Assembly: GCF_910596095.1 (NCBI RefSeq)
Contig: NC_056551.1
Location: forward strand, 13,285,501 to 13,349,500
Origin: Thunnus maccoyii
Lineage: Eukaryota; Chordata; Actinopteri; Scombriformes; Scombridae
Direction of reading: 5' to 3'
Length of the DNA stretch: 64,000 nucleotides
In this document: positions 1-19,968 of the stretch, piece after piece
Numbering within the stretch: position 1 is the stretch's first letter
Layout of the letters: each line of letters begins with the position of its first letter
Notes under the pieces: model-generated
Seen by the model: the letters and a program-made list of their open reading frames with translations, nothing else
Databases searched by the model: none
Told to the model about the DNA's origin: nothing
Made by a program: the position numbers and the translations under genes

Positions 1-528
1 TGGCCAGAATCTCCAAATAAATGCTAATGCTGCGTCATGTCTTTTGGATTTGTAAATAAGCTGTTTACTATGTGTTTATGTTTATATGTCTACTAACACA
101 TCTGCTGTATCAATTTTATTAGAATCACAATGTGCCAATGTTGTATTTATAGCTTGTTGCGCTGCTCCCAAATGGCCAAAACAATATCCATAAATGCATG
201 TTTAGGTATTTTTTATCAGAAACAAAGAAGCTTAGAAAAACATTTCAAGCCAAGCTGGAAAAATATTTAATCAAGAATAATGTGTGATATCAGAATTAAT
301 CCTTGTATTGCAGAACTACAGATGCTGTAACTGCCTAAAAGTGAGCATAAAATATCATATTGCAACTCAGTAGCAGCAAGGTCAATAAGAAATGTTAAGG
401 TAGTCAACAATGTATATAGTGCAGTTTCATTACAACACTTACCCGCACCTACCTTTCTCAAGACCTTCAGGTGCATTAAACACACCTCCCAAGTAAAGCT
501 CGCTCCTCCCACCTTCTGCACACCTGCA
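1..528. other. Upstream flank of the keratin gene
   Basis: This is AT-rich sequence with no coding frame that I can support. Several short frames here lack splice context and look random. The right end carries the core promoter of the keratin gene listed separately. Confidence 0.5.
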
Positions 529-613
529 TATAAGCTCACCTGTAGCATCAGCAGCACAGAGCTTCCTGCATTCCTCTGGATCCCACCTGTCCTCTAGCTC
601 AAAGAAAATCCTG
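527..613 (+). promoter_or_regulatory. Keratin core promoter and non-coding first exon
   Basis: A TATA-type box (CATATAAG, 527-534) is followed about 25-30 bases later by purine-rich sequence where transcription could start, around 555-562. The putative first exon runs to 613 and ends at a strong donor (CCTG|GTAAGT). It would be joined to the acceptor at 2012/2013, whose exon carries the ATG at 2023. The TATA box and donor are seen directly. The transcription start and the exon extent are inferred. Confidence 0.55.
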
Positions 614-2022
614 GTAAGTAGGATGTTATTTATTTTTTAGCGATCAGACTTCTTAAAATTGATCATTTAAATATTTTTCAATTGTTCTGTTATTAAATTC
701 AATCATCGATATTATGAAAAATACTATAAAGCACTGATCTAAATAAATATTACATTTGGAAGAAAAGCTTTTCCCACAAGTGAGTGAATTTTCACTATTC
801 ACTTTTGTCCAGAGTTGTCAACACAACTATTGGCTCACTAATGAAGAGATGATCTCAAAAAAAAAAAAGACGAAATGAAAATCCACTTCCTGCTGAACAA
901 AGTGTCTTCTTGTGTCACTGGAATTCACTCCAAATATTCTCCCGATCATTTTCCCAAGCTCTATCTTTCATCTGAACAAGGGGTGTCTGTCTCCTGCTTG
1001 GTCCTTTGTAGTGTTGTGGGAACAGTGTTTCAAGGATCAAGTGACAGAGAGACAGAGAGGTTCCCTTGACTGCTAATCTGCCGCTGAAACGCTGCTGTGA
1101 AACACACAAAAGCAAGCATGCATGAAACCTCTCAAACACACACACACAAAGATTTCCTGTCCTGTACTATGTTTGACATTCACGCCATCTATTCTCATTT
1201 AAAGTCCAGAAAGTAATGTGAACACCTGTTGAACTTCATATCAAATGAGGTTTAAAAAAAGGAGAAGAGAGGAACTTTTTACCTTAAAGAAATATATTAT
1301 TTAGAGTCATGGAGCCACTTGTCATCTCCTCTGTTTGTTTCTGTTTTTATGAATCCTCTATTAGTCTCTTCTGGAATATAAAATGCATCTTATTATCATA
1401 GTAATAGACTATATAAGAGCGTCCTCAGCCGTGGTGAGAGGCTCTTCTTCGACCCAGGGTTGAGCTGTCGTCATTTACATTTTGATTTTATACCAAGTTG
1501 AGTGTTGAATTTGAATGGAGCCGAGACGGACAGACTGAAGTGGCTCTGACCATAAAGTCAGTCATCTCTTACATGCAGATGGTTAGTTTGAATAGGCACT
1601 AGCCGGCCGTACACTCATTTAAAGACTCATCATTTTCAGTGGGTGTTCAGTGGTCTTGAATATTAGGCCCTACTTGTATTCCTATTAGAGTCCAGCCAAA
1701 CGCTAGAATAAAACACATTTGCTTAAGGGCCACAAAAGAGCTTTTCTACAGCCGGATCTCATGTAACACTAGTTTGAAATTACTGCAGTAGGTCAAACAG
1801 GCTGGCTTTTTCAGTTATGTATTTTTCTTATGACATCTATAATTTGAACATCCATTTTCTCCTCAGAGAAATGGACCCTTAGGTGCTGTGATAGATGTAA
1901 CATCTGTGATTGTGCTCTTGTGTTCTGTGTCTCTCTTTATATCTCGCCTTCACCAACACATCATCTAATTTCCAGTTTCCTTGTGTTGCTCCCTGTGTTT
2001 TCTTCCCTCACAGCCAACCATC

Positions 2023-9039
<7,017 letters not shown>

Positions 9040-9446
9040 AAAGAGAGAGGAGGAGATGTAGATAAAAATGAATTGATTAGCAAAACAAAGAGAGAGTAAG
9101 AGAATGAGAATATTACATATATGCTGTGATGGAGCATCAGCATCATTCATTCTCGCAACAGAAAAAAAAACATTGTTCTGAATAGGGAATTTTAAGGGAG
9201 TATTATGTGACTATGAATGTTTTGTGTTTTCAGAGAGATTTTTTTCCCAAATTTCTTGTTTGTCTCTGGAGAGAGAGCAACGAACTAACCATCTTCATAC
9301 AGTTTTACTAATAAAATGTTGTGTACCTCAGCAAGAAATGTATTTCTTAGTGTGGTAAAGTTTACTTTAGTCAATGTAATACATGCTTTTACTCCTTTTA
9401 GAGAATATCATTTAATCATCTTGGTTGTTTTTGTGTTTATACTCTA

Positions 9447-9452
9447 AATAAA
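9447..9452 (+). other. Polyadenylation signal AATAAA of the keratin gene
   Basis: AATAAA lies about 410 bases after the keratin stop codon and is followed by GT-rich and T-rich sequence. It is the likely end of the transcript. Confidence 0.65.
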
Positions 9453-10904
9453 GTTTCTTCAATCCATGGCATGACTATGTCTCTATTCTTCCCTATTCTT
9501 GTGTCACTCAGGATAAACATTTAATAGATTTTAGACTGAATTTAACAAATGGCAACATGTAGTGTCTCAGTGGACTCTGCTGACCAAGATGTTTATGTGT
9601 GATGTTTCTTTTTTGAGAGTTTTGTGATGGTCGGGCAGATCGTCTGCTTAATCAGTGAGAGTGACAACAGGTGTGCATCATTAGCTGCACCAAGCAGTGA
9701 GTCACTAGGCTCTGTCCAGTTGAGGTAGGTTAAAACTGTTCTGTTGTAAATTATATTCTGTATAATTTGGTGCACTCATGACTGTGCGTGTGTGATCATA
9801 GGAAATTGTGACTGTCAGCAGCAATAACAGAAATTCTACATCAATGTTTGTCTATATGTTTTGAAGGTTTGGTATCAGTCAAGGTCACCCTGTGGTGACC
9901 TAAGTAGATGCTACATTTCAGTTGGGTGAGGTATGAGAGTAGGTGTCAGCTTGATGTGAGGCTGCAGATTTTATTTGTTTGTTTTTAGCTTTTCTTCAGC
10001 TTAAGTTATTTTTGTTAAATTTCTCTGGGTTTATTTTTGCCTCTGTTTCATTGATATTTTTGTCAATAAACATAACTTTTTTGCATATACTCTTGACTCT
10101 CAACCTACTTCTCTAACATCCCTTTAAAAATTTCCAGTGCCAAACAACAGCTGCTCTTTATATGGGGCGGCAGCAACATAGTACTAAACACAAAGTACAA
10201 TTTCATTAATTTTGCAAAACCAAAGTACTGGACAAGTTGGAATTTTGACCTGATAATGGCAGTAGATCACTAAAGTGATTATAATTCATCCTGAGGGAGA
10301 CATGAATGTATGTACACAATTATGTGACAATCCATCCAATAGTTGTCAAGACAATTAACTAAAAAACAAAAATGTCAACCTCAAGGGATTCATGGGATTC
10401 ATTGTCTGGGGATCATCAATGTCTGAAGAAAATTGTACAGTATGGTTATCCAGCCTTTGTTGAAATATTTCAGTGGTGGACAACTGACAAACCAACAGAC
10501 CAACATTGCCAGCTTGCACTCAGATCCTTACAAACAAGAATACTAACTTCATTTTCTCAAAAAGAAAAACATCATGTAAAACTTTGCCTCCAGATGAGAT
10601 TCAAAACCCATATAAAACATACAGGTATATATACATTTTTAAATACACCCTACATTAATAGGATATAAAAGTTGTTGATGAATCAGCTCCTATTTTCATT
10701 GTAACTATTTACCAAATACATTTTGAGTTTTTCAGTGTTGCTGCACAATAATCTACATATGTTATGCAAATGTCATTGAGGTGAGGTGTGAAGTAATATC
10801 TCTACCAGTTAAAAAAAGATAAGCGATACTCTTGTAATAATGACGTAAATACAAAGAAAATTACTATAATTGACAGAATTGTAAAATAAACTGACAGGTC
10901 AAAT

Positions 10905-11055
10905 GTGTTCATTATGTCCATTTTATGTCTTTTATGTCTTTCATAATGTCAAGCACTTGGTGCATGTAACTTCTTTTGTTGTAAAGCACTCTGAGCTGCA
11001 TTCTTTTGCACAAAAGATGCTATACAAATAAAATTATTATGATTATTATCGTTAC
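10905..11055 (+). repeat. LINE-type 3' tail fragment, L2/CR1-like
   Basis: The sequence TAAAGCACTCTGAGCTGC, followed by a stretch ending in GCTATACAAATAAA and an ATT-rich microsatellite (ATTATTATGATTATTATC), has the form of the 3' end of L2/CR1-type elements or SINEs that borrow that tail in fishes. No protein-coding part is present. Confidence 0.6.
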
Positions 11056-11615
11056 TAAATATGTGTCAGTACTCAGTCATGCAACTGAGATTCGTGTCTC
11101 CACTTGATGAGCAAAACCAGAATGGGTGGCGTTTCTTCAGAATGAGTTGCATAAGCTAGAACTGTGTATACTAATGAAGAAGTAACTCCTTTCTGAGTAA
11201 TTTTAATATGACTAATATATCTGATAAATCCTCAATTAGCACATCCGACCTGCTGAGCGCGCACTTTCTCTATCATGGCACAATAACTCCATTGTGACCT
11301 CCATCAACACTATAATTTAAGGTCACAGCCCTTTTGACCGTGGTCCCCGTGCACCAAAAATCCTCAACAACAAAAGTCAAAGTGAAAGAGGAAACCAAAA
11401 TGAACTGATGAAGAAAGTAATGTCAAATATAAGTTTGTTTTTTAATGTAATGGCCCACATGCAGGACTCTGTACACTGTATCTGAGGCCAAATCCACATT
11501 AATAAGAATTAATTAGACAGCTTTTAGGTATTTAAAGTTTTCAAACCATGACAATATTTTCAGGTTGTAACTTAGAGTTCATCATCCATATTGAGATGGC
11601 AAAACATTTGAATTA

Positions 11616-12163
11616 TGTCAGGTAGGTGAAGTGGAGCAGGTGGACCCAAACGCAGGCAGGCAGGATACGATGCAGAATATTTAATGGATAGATTCAAAAG
11701 TCACAGGAGACACTGAGACAGGGGAACACTGACGATATCCAGGACATAACGCAGGCGACTCGACAAAGACCTAACTGAAAACTGGACTATAAATACAAAG
11801 GGTGTGATTGCAAACCAAATACAGGTGAGGGAAACGAGACACAGGTGAAACACAAGGTAATCAAACACAGGAAGTAAAGGTGAAAAGACACAAGGTGAAA
11901 ATATTTCAAAATAAAACAGGAACTAAAGTAAACAGACAACAGGTGACACAACACACGGGCAGACCGGGAGCAGATAAACTGGGGAAGACACTAAGGAGCA
12001 GGGCTTGGCTAACAAGGGTGCACATAAACACAGGAGGAATAAAGGAATACACAAGGGAAACAGAAAAAAAACAAAACCAGGAAACATAAATGCAACACTG
12101 AAAACTCAAGAGAACAAAATACACAAAGAGTCCAAAAACAACAAGTCCAGGCAGGACGTGACA
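11616..12163. mobile_element. Probable non-autonomous element with TGTCA...TGACA ends
   Basis: The block starts TGTCAGG and ends CGTGACA, giving a short imperfect inverted terminal match. The interior is purine-rich, full of ACAGG and ACACAGG motifs, and clearly different in base composition from its flanks. It resembles a repeat I know from many teleost genomes (phrases such as GACCCAAACGCAGG and ACAGGTGAAACACAAGG). No target duplication is obvious. The long minus-strand frame inside it is a product of composition and not a gene. Confidence 0.5.
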
Positions 12164-13398
12164 AATAATTTCAATTGACCATGCAAGCAAATTGAGGCAG
12201 CAGCTCAACACTGTCTCCACCAAACGGGTTTCTAATATTTTCCAAAGTAGTATTTGTTGTTTACAGAGCAAACGTGATGAACAGAATGGACCAAAAGGAC
12301 ACATAGCAACAGAATAGTTACAGACTTCCTGAGATCACATGACAAACACATCAGACATTTTCAAAAAGCAGTGAACATGGCATTTCAAGAGCTTTTTTTA
12401 AAAAAAAAAACATCCTGTATATTGAAGGACTAAATGTGAACACTGAAACACTATTGGTTTAAGGAATCAACCAAATGAGCCTCAGGTTCTGCTCCTGAGA
12501 CAACCCAAAATTGTGATAAATTCGCCACCTGTTTAAAGAGCAGTTAGACACATTTGTTAAGTCCCCCCGCGGGATCCCAGTCAGACGACTTGAAGAGTCA
12601 TAAAACAGAGACAGAAAGTCGGACAAGTCAGGAGCACAAACAAACACACAGGAGGTCAACAAAGTTTTCAAACAGGTAGACATTGGTCAAATGAAACAGA
12701 TGATCTCTGAAAAATGTCTCTCACTGGTGCCCTGTGATCACAATAATAGTGATTCAACCAGTATCAGCCTTTTACATCTAACCTTTCAACTGGCTGATGC
12801 CTGATATAATGTAGAGGTGTCTATTCTAGAAAATGAGAATGTCCTCTGTACTCCTTTTGAAAGAACAAATTTGAATGACAAAAACAAAGTGGAGTATATT
12901 TGTATAATGAAAGCCCAAATCCAACCCTTGACAGTGAGCCTAGATCATAAAAAGCTTTCAGATTGTAGTTCTGAATCAACTCTCTGAAAAAACACATTAT
13001 TTTATCTATTACAGAGTCTTAATTTTTTATTTTAAAAAAAAGAACAAAAATCTGTCAGTGAGGTGAGATTTTTTCACCTTCCTCCAAAAAATGTCAACTT
13101 ATTAAGAAAACAAATATTTTCTAAGTATTTTATTTGATTTTCTTGATACTAATGCAACAATTTGTGTTTCATTACAAAATGCTAGCCCTTATTTCTAGAA
13201 AACAGGTTGAATCAACTCAGTCAATTGGCATCCTATTACCTTTTCTTGTTTGCAGAAAAATAAGTCTTGAAGTGTGCGAATAAAAGATCATTCATTTGCA
13301 CATAATCAGGGGTATGAATGAAGCCAATGACTGTATGTTTTTTTGTATGTTTTTTTTTGTACAGGTAAATTCTTGGAAAGAGCTGCACACATCCTACA

Positions 13399-13399
<1 letters not shown>

Positions 13400-13439
<40 letters not shown>

Positions 13440-13440
13440 T
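13400..13440. repeat. (AAT)n microsatellite
   Basis: About 13 uninterrupted AAT units are present. They produce artefactual poly-Ile, poly-Tyr and poly-Leu frames on the minus strand. Confidence 0.95.
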
Positions 13441-14650
13441 GTATTGCAGTGCTTCCACTGTAGAGCAGCTTTGAGGAGTCCGACCCACAAGCAGAAACAT
13501 GTCGATGTTTCTTTGCATCACACATACCGTGTCTGTCTGAGTAAACAAATAGTACCTTCTGTCTTTCTTTTTGCCTTTTTTCTTTCTGTTTTCTTCTTTC
13601 CTCACGCACATAAACACACCATCAGAAACTCAGAGAGAGAATGATGACAGAGATGAGTAGGAGACAGACAGATCATTGGATTAAGCAGTCTGGTGATGTT
13701 TCAAAAACAAGCACTCCTCCAGATATTCTCCACGTACGGACGCTGTGCTCAAACAAAACTGAACAAAACAACCACTTTTTAGATAGACTCCGCTCCTTTA
13801 AAGAAATAAAAGTATGTTGTAATAAGTTGTGTGTGTGTGTGAACATGAACAGGGTGACATTTTAAAGGCACAAGAAAAATCTCAACACTCAGATCAAATC
13901 TCATGCCCACTCATGAGCCCATGAACCAAATATCTTTTAGTTCCCTACATTCTTCATCCCTTCACCTGTTTATGTGGTTAATGACATGTATTTTTAAAAA
14001 ACAGCAGTGGCATGTCTCCACCTTCCACATGAAAAACATGAGGAATGTGATGTTAATTGTTGATCAATTGAAACTAATGCAAAGCTACACTGACTACAAG
14101 TAATATTTATACATAACATAATTTACATGATAGTGACAAACAATCACTGTTTAAGTCTAAAATGTCTTTATGACTGCTGTATGATGTTCAATGAAGTTTG
14201 ACTACTCTCTAGTGGACATGTCTTGTTATAGCACAACTAGTTATTTATTCAGCAACAGTAGATGTGCACATGCAAATTCACAATGATGTAAAGCAGAGGG
14301 ATAAAACAGCACAGGTCACTATGCTGCACGGCTGGTTGTTCCTGGTTGAATGCTGCTTTTCACCAGTACTTCAGAGTCTTTAGATTACAAGTGCAACAGT
14401 ATGGCCAGAAAGATAGAAGATTGTGTTATTTTCTGAGTTTTGTTTTGTCGTTTTGGTTCTGCATTATTACAACAGCTTTGTCAGGTTTCTTTAGAGAATA
14501 CCGTAAGGCTTAAACTTATCCTCCAGGCGTGGGATTTTTGAGTTGGAGCCTCACCAGTCAGAGAAATCCACTTATATTCTTGCCTCAGGCTTGTAGCCTG
14601 TTTACCTGGAAACCATCTGGCTTTTAACTGCATGTTTGGCCCTGCAATGT

Positions 14651-16107
14651 AGGTGAAACTTTATTACAAATTTTGTCAACTTAGTAATTAAGGATTTCTA
14701 GGGTATAGTAAAGAAAACCTGAACCAAGGAGAGCTATATCAGAGACACTGTTTCTATAGCTACTGTGTAATCCTGCTGATGTTGTGCAACAAGCTGGGGT
14801 GAGATGTGTTAAAGCCAATCATGTGCATCAATGCGCAATAGAGACAATGTCCTGGCTTACAGTACTTCATGAAAGTTTAACATTTTTATTTGCTCAGACT
14901 GTATCACATGTAAGCAAGCTGAACTGAGACACTATCCACATTATTGTCCAACTCTCTTTCCCAGTGGTGCACCATAAAAATGACAAGGTTTTATCAATAA
15001 ACATTGTTTTTATTGTCACATTGTGTTATATTTTTCTCATTTATTAGTGCAGATTCTTGCTAACTGGCAAATTATTTAATCTGCAGCAGCATCAAATCAT
15101 GTGCTGTGATCTTTCCTTGTTTTTTTTGGCAACTCACTAGAGTAATATATCCTCTTTTCTGTGTTGGGCTGTGCTGTAATAATGTTTCTTTTGGATAAAA
15201 GTAGATTTTGTTTGAGTATTTTGTTCATTATTGTTTGGAGAGGCATCTCAGGTGTAAAATTGGAATATGTATAACAGGATTGTGGTTAATCACAGTGAGT
15301 GATGACACCGGCTGGCGGGACAGTGTGTAAGGAGCAGCAGGCCAGAGCTACAGATAGTCTGCCTGTAAACGCGCTTAGCTCTGATGAGATCAGCTGTTTG
15401 AACTTACTGGAAATGAGACCATCTGTAATTCTCAGTTTAAAACAACTAAACCCAAACAGTTTTTTTTTTCTATACTCCTGTCAGGATTTAGCTTGTGTGA
15501 CAAATGTCTTCTACTCAAACACATAAATTCTTTTCATATCAAATTGGATTTTGTGCTAGAACACAGGCACCGAACACAGAAAAGAGGATATATTATTCTA
15601 GTGAGTATGCCAAAAAAAAAACAAGGAAACATCACGGCACATGATCTGATGCTGCTGCAGATTAAATAATTTGCCAGTTAGCAAGAATCTGCACTAATAA
15701 ATGAGAAAAGTATAACACAATATGGCAATAAAAACAACGTTTATTGATAAAACCTGGTCATTTTTATGGTGCACCACTGGGTAAGAGAGTTGGACAATAA
15801 TGTGGATAATGTCTCAGTTCAACTTGATTACATGTGATACAGTCTGAGCAAATAAAAATGTTTAACTTTCATGAAGTACTGTAAGCCAGGACATTGTGTC
15901 CATTGCACTGATACACAGTAATGCGTTCACATGATTGGCTTTAACACATCTCACCCCAGCTTGTTGCACAACATCAGCAGGATTACACACCAGCTGTAGA
16001 AACAGTCTCTCTGATATAGCTCTCCTTGATTCAGGCTTTCTTTACTGCACCCTAGAATTCCTTAATCCACCATAACTAAATTGATAATATTTAGTGTATT
16101 GTCACCT
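14651..16107. mobile_element. Long foldback (inverted repeat) element, about 1.46 kb
   Basis: The left arm (about 14651-15180) and right arm (about 15555-16107) are reverse complements over roughly 530-550 bp, with scattered mismatches and small gaps. Anchor pairs include AGATTCTTGCTAACTGGC with GCCAGTTAGCAAGAATCT, TGGTGCACCATAAAAATGAC with its complement near 15758-15776, and CTCTTTTCTGTGTT with AACACAGAAAAGAG. The outer ends read AGGTGA and TCACCT. The loop of about 375 bp has no protein that I recognise. It may be a foldback or long-TIR DNA transposon, or an inverted duplication of one element. I see no clear target duplication. Confidence 0.8.
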
Positions 16108-16655
16108 GTTCAATAAGATTTTGAGCATTATGTTGTTGCATATAGTTCAGGCCTCTTTGCAATCCAAACAAGGAGCTTCAGAAAACTCCTGATATGATCT
16201 TTGACCCCTGGAGCACACTAATTGGCCTAACAGGTGAATTAGTATAATAGGACTAAAGTCTCTGACCATCAGACCACCAGTAAGCCCATTACTTCTCAGT
16301 GCATATTGTGTTGGGTTTGGCTGCATTTTCTCCGAGGCTCAGGAGGGATCACAGACACTTACAAAGCCAAAGTGCAACATGTTTTCCAGCCTGAACTGCT
16401 GACAAATGATTTGTTTGTATGTATTTTACTTCCGTTATCTACCTACATATGTGCACAAAGAAGGAGAAATTTCACAGATATTTGTTTAGAAAAATATTTT
16501 TATTCTTAATTGTCACATTCACTCAAAACACCACAGCAACAGTAACATTTTCCATGAACAGAGGAGGAAATTGATCAGTTGGAATCCTGGTGGGACACAT
16601 GCAGGTTTTTCACCATCTTCGCTAATTTTTTTCTTCCTTCTTTCTCATTGTTTTT

Positions 16656-16661
16656 TTTATT
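16656..16661 (-). other. Polyadenylation signal of purpurin
   Basis: TTTATT on the plus strand (AATAAA on the minus strand) lies about 145 bases beyond the purpurin stop codon. A second copy near 16499 is an alternative. Confidence 0.5.
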
Positions 16662-16803
16662 GCCTCTGTTTATTCACTCTCACATACGCAACAAACACAG
16701 CTTCTCTCACATGCGCTCTCATTCTCCCTCCTCTAGCTGTCAAACCACCTAGACTGCAGCCAGCTGGCGCACTTCCCTGCTCTTTTCTCTCTGCTTTCTC
16801 TCT

Positions 16804-18120
16804 TTAGCAGGCTCCAGACTGCAAGACAGGTTGAAACTCTCCAGCCATGCAGATTTCCTCCTGTTTCTGACGGACAGTGCGCTGGATGGCGGGGGGCAGG
16901 CCGCGGGGGTTCCTGGAGAAGACAAGGGCGTAGCCGTCCTCGCAGCTGCCATCCTCCTTCAGGGTGCGGCAGGCGTAAGTGATGGCGTAGTTGTCATAGT
17001 CGGTGTCGATCACCCAGTAGTTGTCACCTGGATATAAAGAAAGGGAGAGGTTAGCGAGTGTGGAAAGGGATGAGGGGATGCAAGAGAGATGTGAGGGACA
17101 TATTTGTGCACAGCTTACCTCCGCTAGACAGGTAGCTGGCCAGTCCCTGGTAGTTCATGAACATCTTGCCGGGGGTGGTAGGGTCGGGGACGGAGTACTG
17201 GGCAGCCATGTCAGCGCACACAACCCAGAAGCTGCAACATGATGATACAAACATGCAAGTTATCATCTTTACAAGTCTTTTGCTTATATCATTGCACACA
17301 GTATATCCTTCAACTTCTCTAAATAAAGCCTAGATTTTTTTTTCTATGCCATGAGCACTTAAATCAGCTGTTGTGGTGTGTGTTTGTAAAAGCATTCTTA
17401 TGTAAAATCCCACCTCTCCAATTTGCACTTCTTAATCCTTCATAATCCAGGGAAAACCCAGCTTGTAGCTAATGCTGTTCAGAATGTGCATCTAGATAAT
17501 TATACCTGCTGCTATCTTAAATCTTCAGGTGGACAACAACCAGAACCTGAGCGCCCTTCTTAACTCCTGACCCCTTGATTCTGATTATTTGAGCTACCCA
17601 GAAGAGTAAAAAAGGTCTTTGTGACCAAACTGACCCATTGGCCTAACCTGGAGGTGTTTTAAGAGGGGTGAGGCCAGCTGGTTTTGCTTTCGTTCAGGTG
17701 AATTAAATAAATTCATCTGCTGATTTTAAGTGGAATAAGATGTGTATCATTCCTGTAAGGTTGTCAGACTTACCCAAAGAGAGTGACACGTCCCTTGGAG
17801 GAAGCGGTCATGCTGCCATCATCATCAATGGTGTACTCTGCAGAGATGTTGTCCTGCAGGAAAAGACCCTCTGGATCTTTCTTCTGCAATGCGTACCACT
17901 TCCCTGCATACTGAAGTGAAAGGGAAAGGAGGGAGAAAGTCAGAAATAGTTTTCAACTTCTTTTTTCCAACGTGCACGCTATTTGTGTTTTGAATTTACT
18001 CACCCTCTTGGGGTCAAAGTCATCTTTGACTGTGAAGCTGTCAACGATGCAGGAGGCAGACAGACAGCACTCGATGCAGGACAGCAAGACCAGCAGCAAG
18101 GCCAGCTTAGAGGATGCCAT
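16804..18120 (-). CDS. rbp4l: Purpurin, retinol-binding lipocalin of the retina
   Basis: This is a secreted RBP4-related lipocalin that binds retinol and is made by photoreceptors in fish. Exons on the minus strand are 18120-18004, 17910-17774, 17231-17119 and 17037... more exactly 17027-16804; they sum to 197 codons, giving 196 aa. A hydrophobic signal peptide (about residues 1-21) precedes the mature chain. The lipocalin signature is present as YAGKWYAL (G-x-W at about residues 42-44). A second conserved block reads [12 protein letters not shown], with Cys pairs as in RBP4. The C-terminus [10 protein letters not shown] is typical of purpurin; serum RBP4 ends differently. The exon with the ATG starts one base upstream of it after an acceptor, so the leader is in a separate exon. 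It lies head-to-head with pde6b, another photoreceptor gene. A second, serum-type rbp4 is expected elsewhere in the genome. Confidence 0.95.
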
Positions 18121-18656
18121 TCTGTAATGAAAACACATTATTATTAGTGTTTTCATGGTGCTCTAAAGATCATTTCTACTAGGTTGCTGAATACAAATTT
18201 AAATATACTACATCGACTGAACTATGCATGTTTGGGTCTTCTGATCTCTTGTACACTAATCTGAATGAGCCATCAATATATTGTACCATTTAATGACATA
18301 TAGTAAACAGTAGCACTATGTGATAGCCTATTAGATCCCTAGTTATGCTGGAGCAATAAAGGTTTTTAGAAGGTACAGTCCACAACTTATTTTGTCTTAA
18401 ATTGTCAACTCTGACAAAATGTCACATGGACGAAATTACATCTTATAACAGTAACATCAAGTTATTCAAATTTCATACAGTAACGTGATTATTAAGTCTA
18501 TCATTTCTACAGACTTCCTTTCAATGTCTGACAGCAGAAAAAGTTACAGACTTTGACAGAACTTAATCTGATAAAGTCTAAAGAAGTCTCAGAACACAAC
18601 TAGAAACTAGAATTTGAACAGAATTTGTCTTAAAATAGTAAAAATTTCAGCTTCTT

Positions 18657-18757
18657 ACCTGTTTTGAGTCAAAGTATCAGCAGTGATGAAATTCTAGTAC
18701 TGTTCGTGGTTATCCACCGGATTGAATGTTGTGTCAAAGGCAGCCTTTATATACACA
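18657..18757 (-). promoter_or_regulatory. Purpurin TATA box and non-coding first exon
   Basis: On the minus strand a consensus TATA box (TATATAAAGG, about 18746-18755) precedes a leader exon. That exon ends at a strong donor, CAAAACAG|GTAAGAAG, at 18658/18657, and would splice to the ATG exon at 18121. The start of transcription is expected near 18720. The motifs are seen; the exon limits are inferred. Confidence 0.7.
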
Positions 18758-19918
18758 CACCACAGACAAGCTTATAACTGATTTTCATTGCTTGGAACTA
18801 AATAAGGTGCTTAAAGCTAGAGGTAATCTTGTTGGGTTGAAATGCTTACTGTAATCTGGCTTCTACGTTCAAACCTGCCCAAGATTTACTATAAAAACAA
18901 TCAGACCTTTATGTAACTGATTGGAAGCACAATAGAACAGGCACACCTGAGCAGACGCAGGTGCAAATATAAACTGTATTTGCATGTTAATAACTGTTAA
19001 TAACTGAAAGAAACTGTTGCAAAACAAAACACATGGCCATTTATGTTTTGTGTGAATCTGGAGGATTATTGTTGGTGCTTGAATCTTTGCTTACTTAAAG
19101 CAAAATTTATTTTAGGGATGAATCTGGGAAATAAAGCAAAAGATTTGTGGATTGTAAGTTTTCTGAAAATTGAGGGTATATTATTTTAGCTGATTTAGGA
19201 GAAAAAAGAATGAGTACAACCTGATCAAACTGTGTTGGGCCATATGATGTATGTATAACCTGTAGGGTGGCATCAGACACTTTTGAGCTTTGTTTTTCCA
19301 TCTAGCTTATGAAGAAAGGCATGTTGAATACACTGTTATAGGATTATAGGATTTATACATGACGAATATCATAAGGTTACAGTAGATGACACAATATTCA
19401 TTCAACTACAATACAAACTACAGTTTTGGATCAATCAAGGTTTGGTTATACAGTAGTGCAGTCATTTTTGCAGACCAGACAAAAAAAATGAGTTGATATC
19501 AGTTGTTTTCAGAGAGTTTCTGATTAGGGCCACTTCCAGGAGTTATGATGGCAAAGTGCCACAGTGGCACGAACGGCACAAATCCCTGTCTGTGAAACTA
19601 GACTTGAAAAACTTTAATATAGTATAACTGGCTTTCATTAATTCATAATAGGACATAATACCTGTTACTTGAGAGGGTAAATAAAGTTGGACTACCAAAT
19701 TATTTAGTCTTCATTTGATTGAGCAATCAATGTATAATCCTCTAAGAAATAGACTGTAAGCATGTTCAAATTTTCAAATTAACATGGTGATCAGCTAATA
19801 ACACCAACACTGATAATACAGTTAGATAATAACTTATATACACAATACTCCATCTTAAATATAATGACAAACAGAGAAGTGGTAATCACTTTAACTATAA
19901 TGCATACATTTGTTATGT

Positions 19919-19925
19919 ACACACA

Positions 19926-19966
<41 letters not shown>
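19919..19966. repeat. (AC)n microsatellite
   Basis: About 24 AC units with one AT interruption. Confidence 0.95.

Positions 19967-19968
<2 letters not shown>

Larger units (their letters stand above)
9453..16490. other. Gene-free region between keratin and purpurin
   Basis: I see no supported gene in this roughly 7 kb stretch. Its open frames are short and come from repeats or simple sequence. It holds an L2/CR1-like tail (10905-11055), an element with TGTCA ends (11616-12163), an (AAT)n tract (13400-13440) and a long foldback (14651-16107), each listed separately. Plus-strand AATAAA hexamers occur (for example near 10065) but have no gene attached. Confidence 0.6.

Noticed and set aside
11906-12304. 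A 132-residue minus-strand frame
   Set aside because: It is created by the purine-rich repeat at 11616-12163, shows no domain and crosses the repeat border.
13306-13617. Minus-strand frames with poly-Tyr, poly-Leu or poly-Ile
   Set aside because: They are translations of the (AAT)n microsatellite.
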